NCBI GenBank assembly: GCA_958402795.1
Contig: CATXUX010000039.1
Span: 1-31,300 of the forward strand
Length of the DNA stretch: 31,300 bases
Source: an uncultured Lachnospiraceae bacterium
Lineage (GTDB): Bacteria; Bacillota; Clostridia; Lachnospirales; Lachnospiraceae
Reading direction: 5' to 3'
In this document: one piece after another, positions 29,388 to 31,300 of the stretch
Position numbering within the stretch: the stretch's first letter is position 1
Layout: each line of letters starts with the position of its first letter
Position numbers and translations under genes: made by a program
The notes under the pieces: model-generated
Database searches by the model: none
The model's input: the letters and a program-made list of their open reading frames with translations, nothing else
What the model was told of the DNA's origin: nothing

Positions 29388-31106
29388 ATGAATAAAGAAG
29401 AAAGAGAGGAAGAGCAGATGAACAGAAAATGGTGGCATGACAAGGTGGCATATCAGATTTATCCGAAGAGCTTTTTAGACTCCAATGGAGATGGCATCGG
29501 TGATCTGCGCGGGATCATTTCCAAACTTGATTACTTAAAAGAACTGGGGATTGACATCATCTGGCTCTCCCCGATCTACCAGTCTCCGTTTGTGGATCAG
29601 GGGTATGATATCGCAGACTACTATGCGATTGCCAGTGAATTCGGCACGATGGAGGAATTTGAGGAATTACTTGCCGAGACAAAAAAGCGAAACATGTATC
29701 TGATCATGGATTTGGTTGTGAATCATTGTTCAGACCAGCATGTGTGGTTTCAAAAAGCGCTGAAAGATCCATACGGGGAATATGCCGATTATTTTTATTT
29801 CCGAAAAGGAAAGAACGGAAATCCGCCGAGTAATTACCGCTCTTACTTTGGCGGGAGCTGCTGGGAACCGGTTCCGGGGACAGATTTGTATTATTTCCAT
29901 ATGTTTGCAAAAGAGCAGCCCGATTTAAACTGGGAAAATCCAAAGTTGAGGCAGGAACTTTATCAGATGATCAACTGGTGGCTTGCTAAAGGAGTAGCAG
30001 GATTCCGCATTGATGCGATCATCAACATAAAAAAGGATCTTGCGTTTCCGGAGCTTGAGCCGGACGGAAAAGACGGACTGGCAAGCTGCTGGAAAATGGT
30101 GGAAAATGCGGAGGGAATCGGAGAACTGCTGGAAGATCTGAAGAAAAATACATTTCAGAAGCATGATGCGTTCACCGTCGCCGAAGTATTTAACATGAAA
30201 GACGGAGAATTAGCGTCCTTCATAGGGGAAGACGGGTATTTTTCGACAATTTTTGATTTCAGCGCACATTCACTGAGCGACGGAAAGCATGGCTGGTATG
30301 ACGCTCCGGCGATGGATTTTAAGAAATGGAGAGAAACCGTGGCCAATGCCCAGATGGAAGTACAGGAATGCGGGTTTGAGGCAAATATTATCGAAAATCA
30401 TGATGAACCCCGCGGCGCGTCACGGTATCTGCCGGAATATGCAAGGACTCCGAACGGAATAAAAATGCTCGGAACAGTGAGCATTCTGCTTCGCGGGATT
30501 CCTTTCATTTATCAAGGACAGGAAATCGGGATGCAAAACGCCAGGTGGAATCGTCTGGAAGAATTCGACGATATCAATACAAAGGATCAGTATCACACGG
30601 CAAGAGAAGCAGGACTCTCTGACAAGGAGGCTCTGGAAGTCTGCGCAGGAATGAGCCGCGACAATGCCAGAACCCCGGTACAGTGGAATGACCGGGAGCA
30701 TGCCGGGTTTACTACAGGGACACCATGGCTTAAGGTCAATGAAAATTACCGGGAGATCAATGTCGCACGGCAGGAGAAAGAAGCAGACTCCGTATTGAAT
30801 TATTACCGCAGCCTGATCGCAGTGCGCAAATCCGAAGAATATAAAGAAGTATTTACCTATGGGAAATTTGCTCCGGTATATCAGAACACAGATACAATCA
30901 TGGCATATTACCGGGCAGATGAGAACCGGAAGATCCTGGTGGCAGCCAACTTTGGAGAAGAGCCGGCGGAAATAGAATTAGAATTTCCGGTGAAACGTAT
31001 TGTTTTGTCAAATACAGGAAAACGGGAAGTAACGGAACAAGCGGTAAAACTGGAAAGCTGTGAGGTCATTGTTCTGGAGTGCGCGGATGACCAGACAGCA
31101 GAATAA
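29388..31106 (+). CDS. GH13 alpha-glucosidase / oligo-1,6-glucosidase type enzyme
   Basis: 572 residues, cytoplasmic (no signal peptide). The (beta/alpha)8 catalytic domain starts at WWHDKVAYQIYPKSF. Conserved regions: DLVVNH (108-113), GFRIDAI with nucleophile D209, acid/base E266 (VAEVFN), NHDEPR with D339; QPDLNWENP is typical of the oligo-1,6-glucosidase/alpha-glucosidase subfamilies. The residue after the nucleophile is Ala, where Val marks alpha-1,6-preferring and Thr alpha-1,4-preferring enzymes, so the linkage preference is open. NHDE replaces the more common NHDQ. A small beta domain ends the protein. ATG 29418 (MNRKWW) is an alternative start with its own AGAGGA site. Likely role: hydrolysis of imported isomalto- or malto-oligosaccharides. 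Confidence 0.9.
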   Translation: MNKEEREEEQMNRKWWHDKVAYQIYPKSFLDSNGDGIGDLRGIISKLDYLKELGIDIIWLSPIYQSPFVDQGYDIADYYAIASEFGTMEEFEELLAETKKRNMYLIMDLVVNHCSDQHVWFQKALKDPYGEYADYFYFRKGKNGNPPSNYRSYFGGSCWEPVPGTDLYYFHMFAKEQPDLNWENPKLRQELYQMINWWLAKGVAGFRIDAIINIKKDLAFPELEPDGKDGLASCWKMVENAEGIGELLEDLKKNTFQKHDAFTVAEVFNMKDGELASFIGEDGYFSTIFDFSAHSLSDGKHGWYDAPAMDFKKWRETVANAQMEVQECGFEANIIENHDEPRGASRYLPEYARTPNGIKMLGTVSILLRGIPFIYQGQEIGMQNARWNRLEEFDDINTKDQYHTAREAGLSDKEALEVCAGMSRDNARTPVQWNDREHAGFTTGTPWLKVNENYREINVARQEKEADSVLNYYRSLIAVRKSEEYKEVFTYGKFAPVYQNTDTIMAYYRADENRKILVAANFGEEPAEIELEFPVKRIVLSNTGKREVTEQAVKLESCEVIVLECADDQTAE

Positions 31107-31217
31107 TAAACAGGCCATATATATGCTTTGATGCTCCTGTTAAGGAAATGTAAAAAGTCAGAAAAATCCGGCGAAAAACATGGAATAGAAGAAAAATAAA
31201 AAAAACGAAAAAAATAC

Positions 31218-31246
31218 TGGACAAGGGTTGCCGAATCGTGTATATT
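31218..31246 (+). promoter_or_regulatory. Strong promoter, probably for a stable RNA operon beyond the window
   Basis: TGGACA (31218-31223), exact 17-bp spacer, TATATT (31241-31246), preceded by an A-tract-rich UP-like stretch (about 31185-31215). No ORF starts in the remaining 54 bases. The design resembles rRNA promoters of Clostridia, so an rRNA operon may follow; the downstream gene is not visible. Confidence 0.6.
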
Positions 31247-31300
31247 ACCTGACTTCCGTCGTTTCTCTCAAAACCTAGTACTCAGGAGTCAAGCAGCATA

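Noticed and set aside
1..31300. CRISPR array.
   Set aside because: No regularly spaced repeats with unique spacers were seen; all repeats found are long duplications or short operator/att-like units.

Overview
The window reads as a Clostridia chromosome, most likely Lachnospiraceae. The housekeeping block (stand-alone AICAR formyltransferase beside a PurO-type IMP cyclohydrolase, a tsaB-rimI fusion, CCA-less tRNA-Ser) and the mobile-element gene style both fit that family. No species is assigned.

Left part (1 to about 15.8 kb) looks like the integrase-proximal end of an integrative conjugative element carrying a peptide-antibiotic-type sensing and transport cassette. In order: the tail of an FtsX-type permease, a protein with two receiver domains, a structured leader with a short peptide, a sigma-70-region-4-like protein, a small HTH protein, an OmpR-type response regulator with an intramembrane-sensing kinase, then two tandem ATPase plus large FtsX-permease operons. 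A second copy of the leader, peptide and sigma-like gene follows, then a structured gene-poor stretch, an excisionase-like protein and two tandem tyrosine integrases. The regulator gene, both transporter operons and the promoter after them share one promoter design: two 11-bp direct repeats ending five bases before the -10 box. This predicts that the regulator controls itself, both pumps and the second sigma-like gene. The cassette lies between direct repeats of about 0.8 kb.

Middle (15.8 to 21.5 kb) is a boundary zone. It holds an AT-rich DUF4160/DUF2442 pair flanked by a short direct repeat and perfect-stem hairpins, an AlbA_2-type ATP-binding regulator, and an ABC ATPase with a one-base frameshift next to its intact FtsX permease.

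Right part (21.5 to 31.3 kb) is core genome: purO and purH for the last two steps of IMP synthesis, then a tightly packed run tsaE, tsaB-rimI, a Zn-ribbon-like protein, RNase Z, tsaD and ispD, followed by tRNA-Ser(UGA). This is largely a tRNA maturation cluster. An AraC-type regulator diverges from a GH13 alpha-glucosidase. The window ends at a strong promoter of the kind that drives stable RNA.
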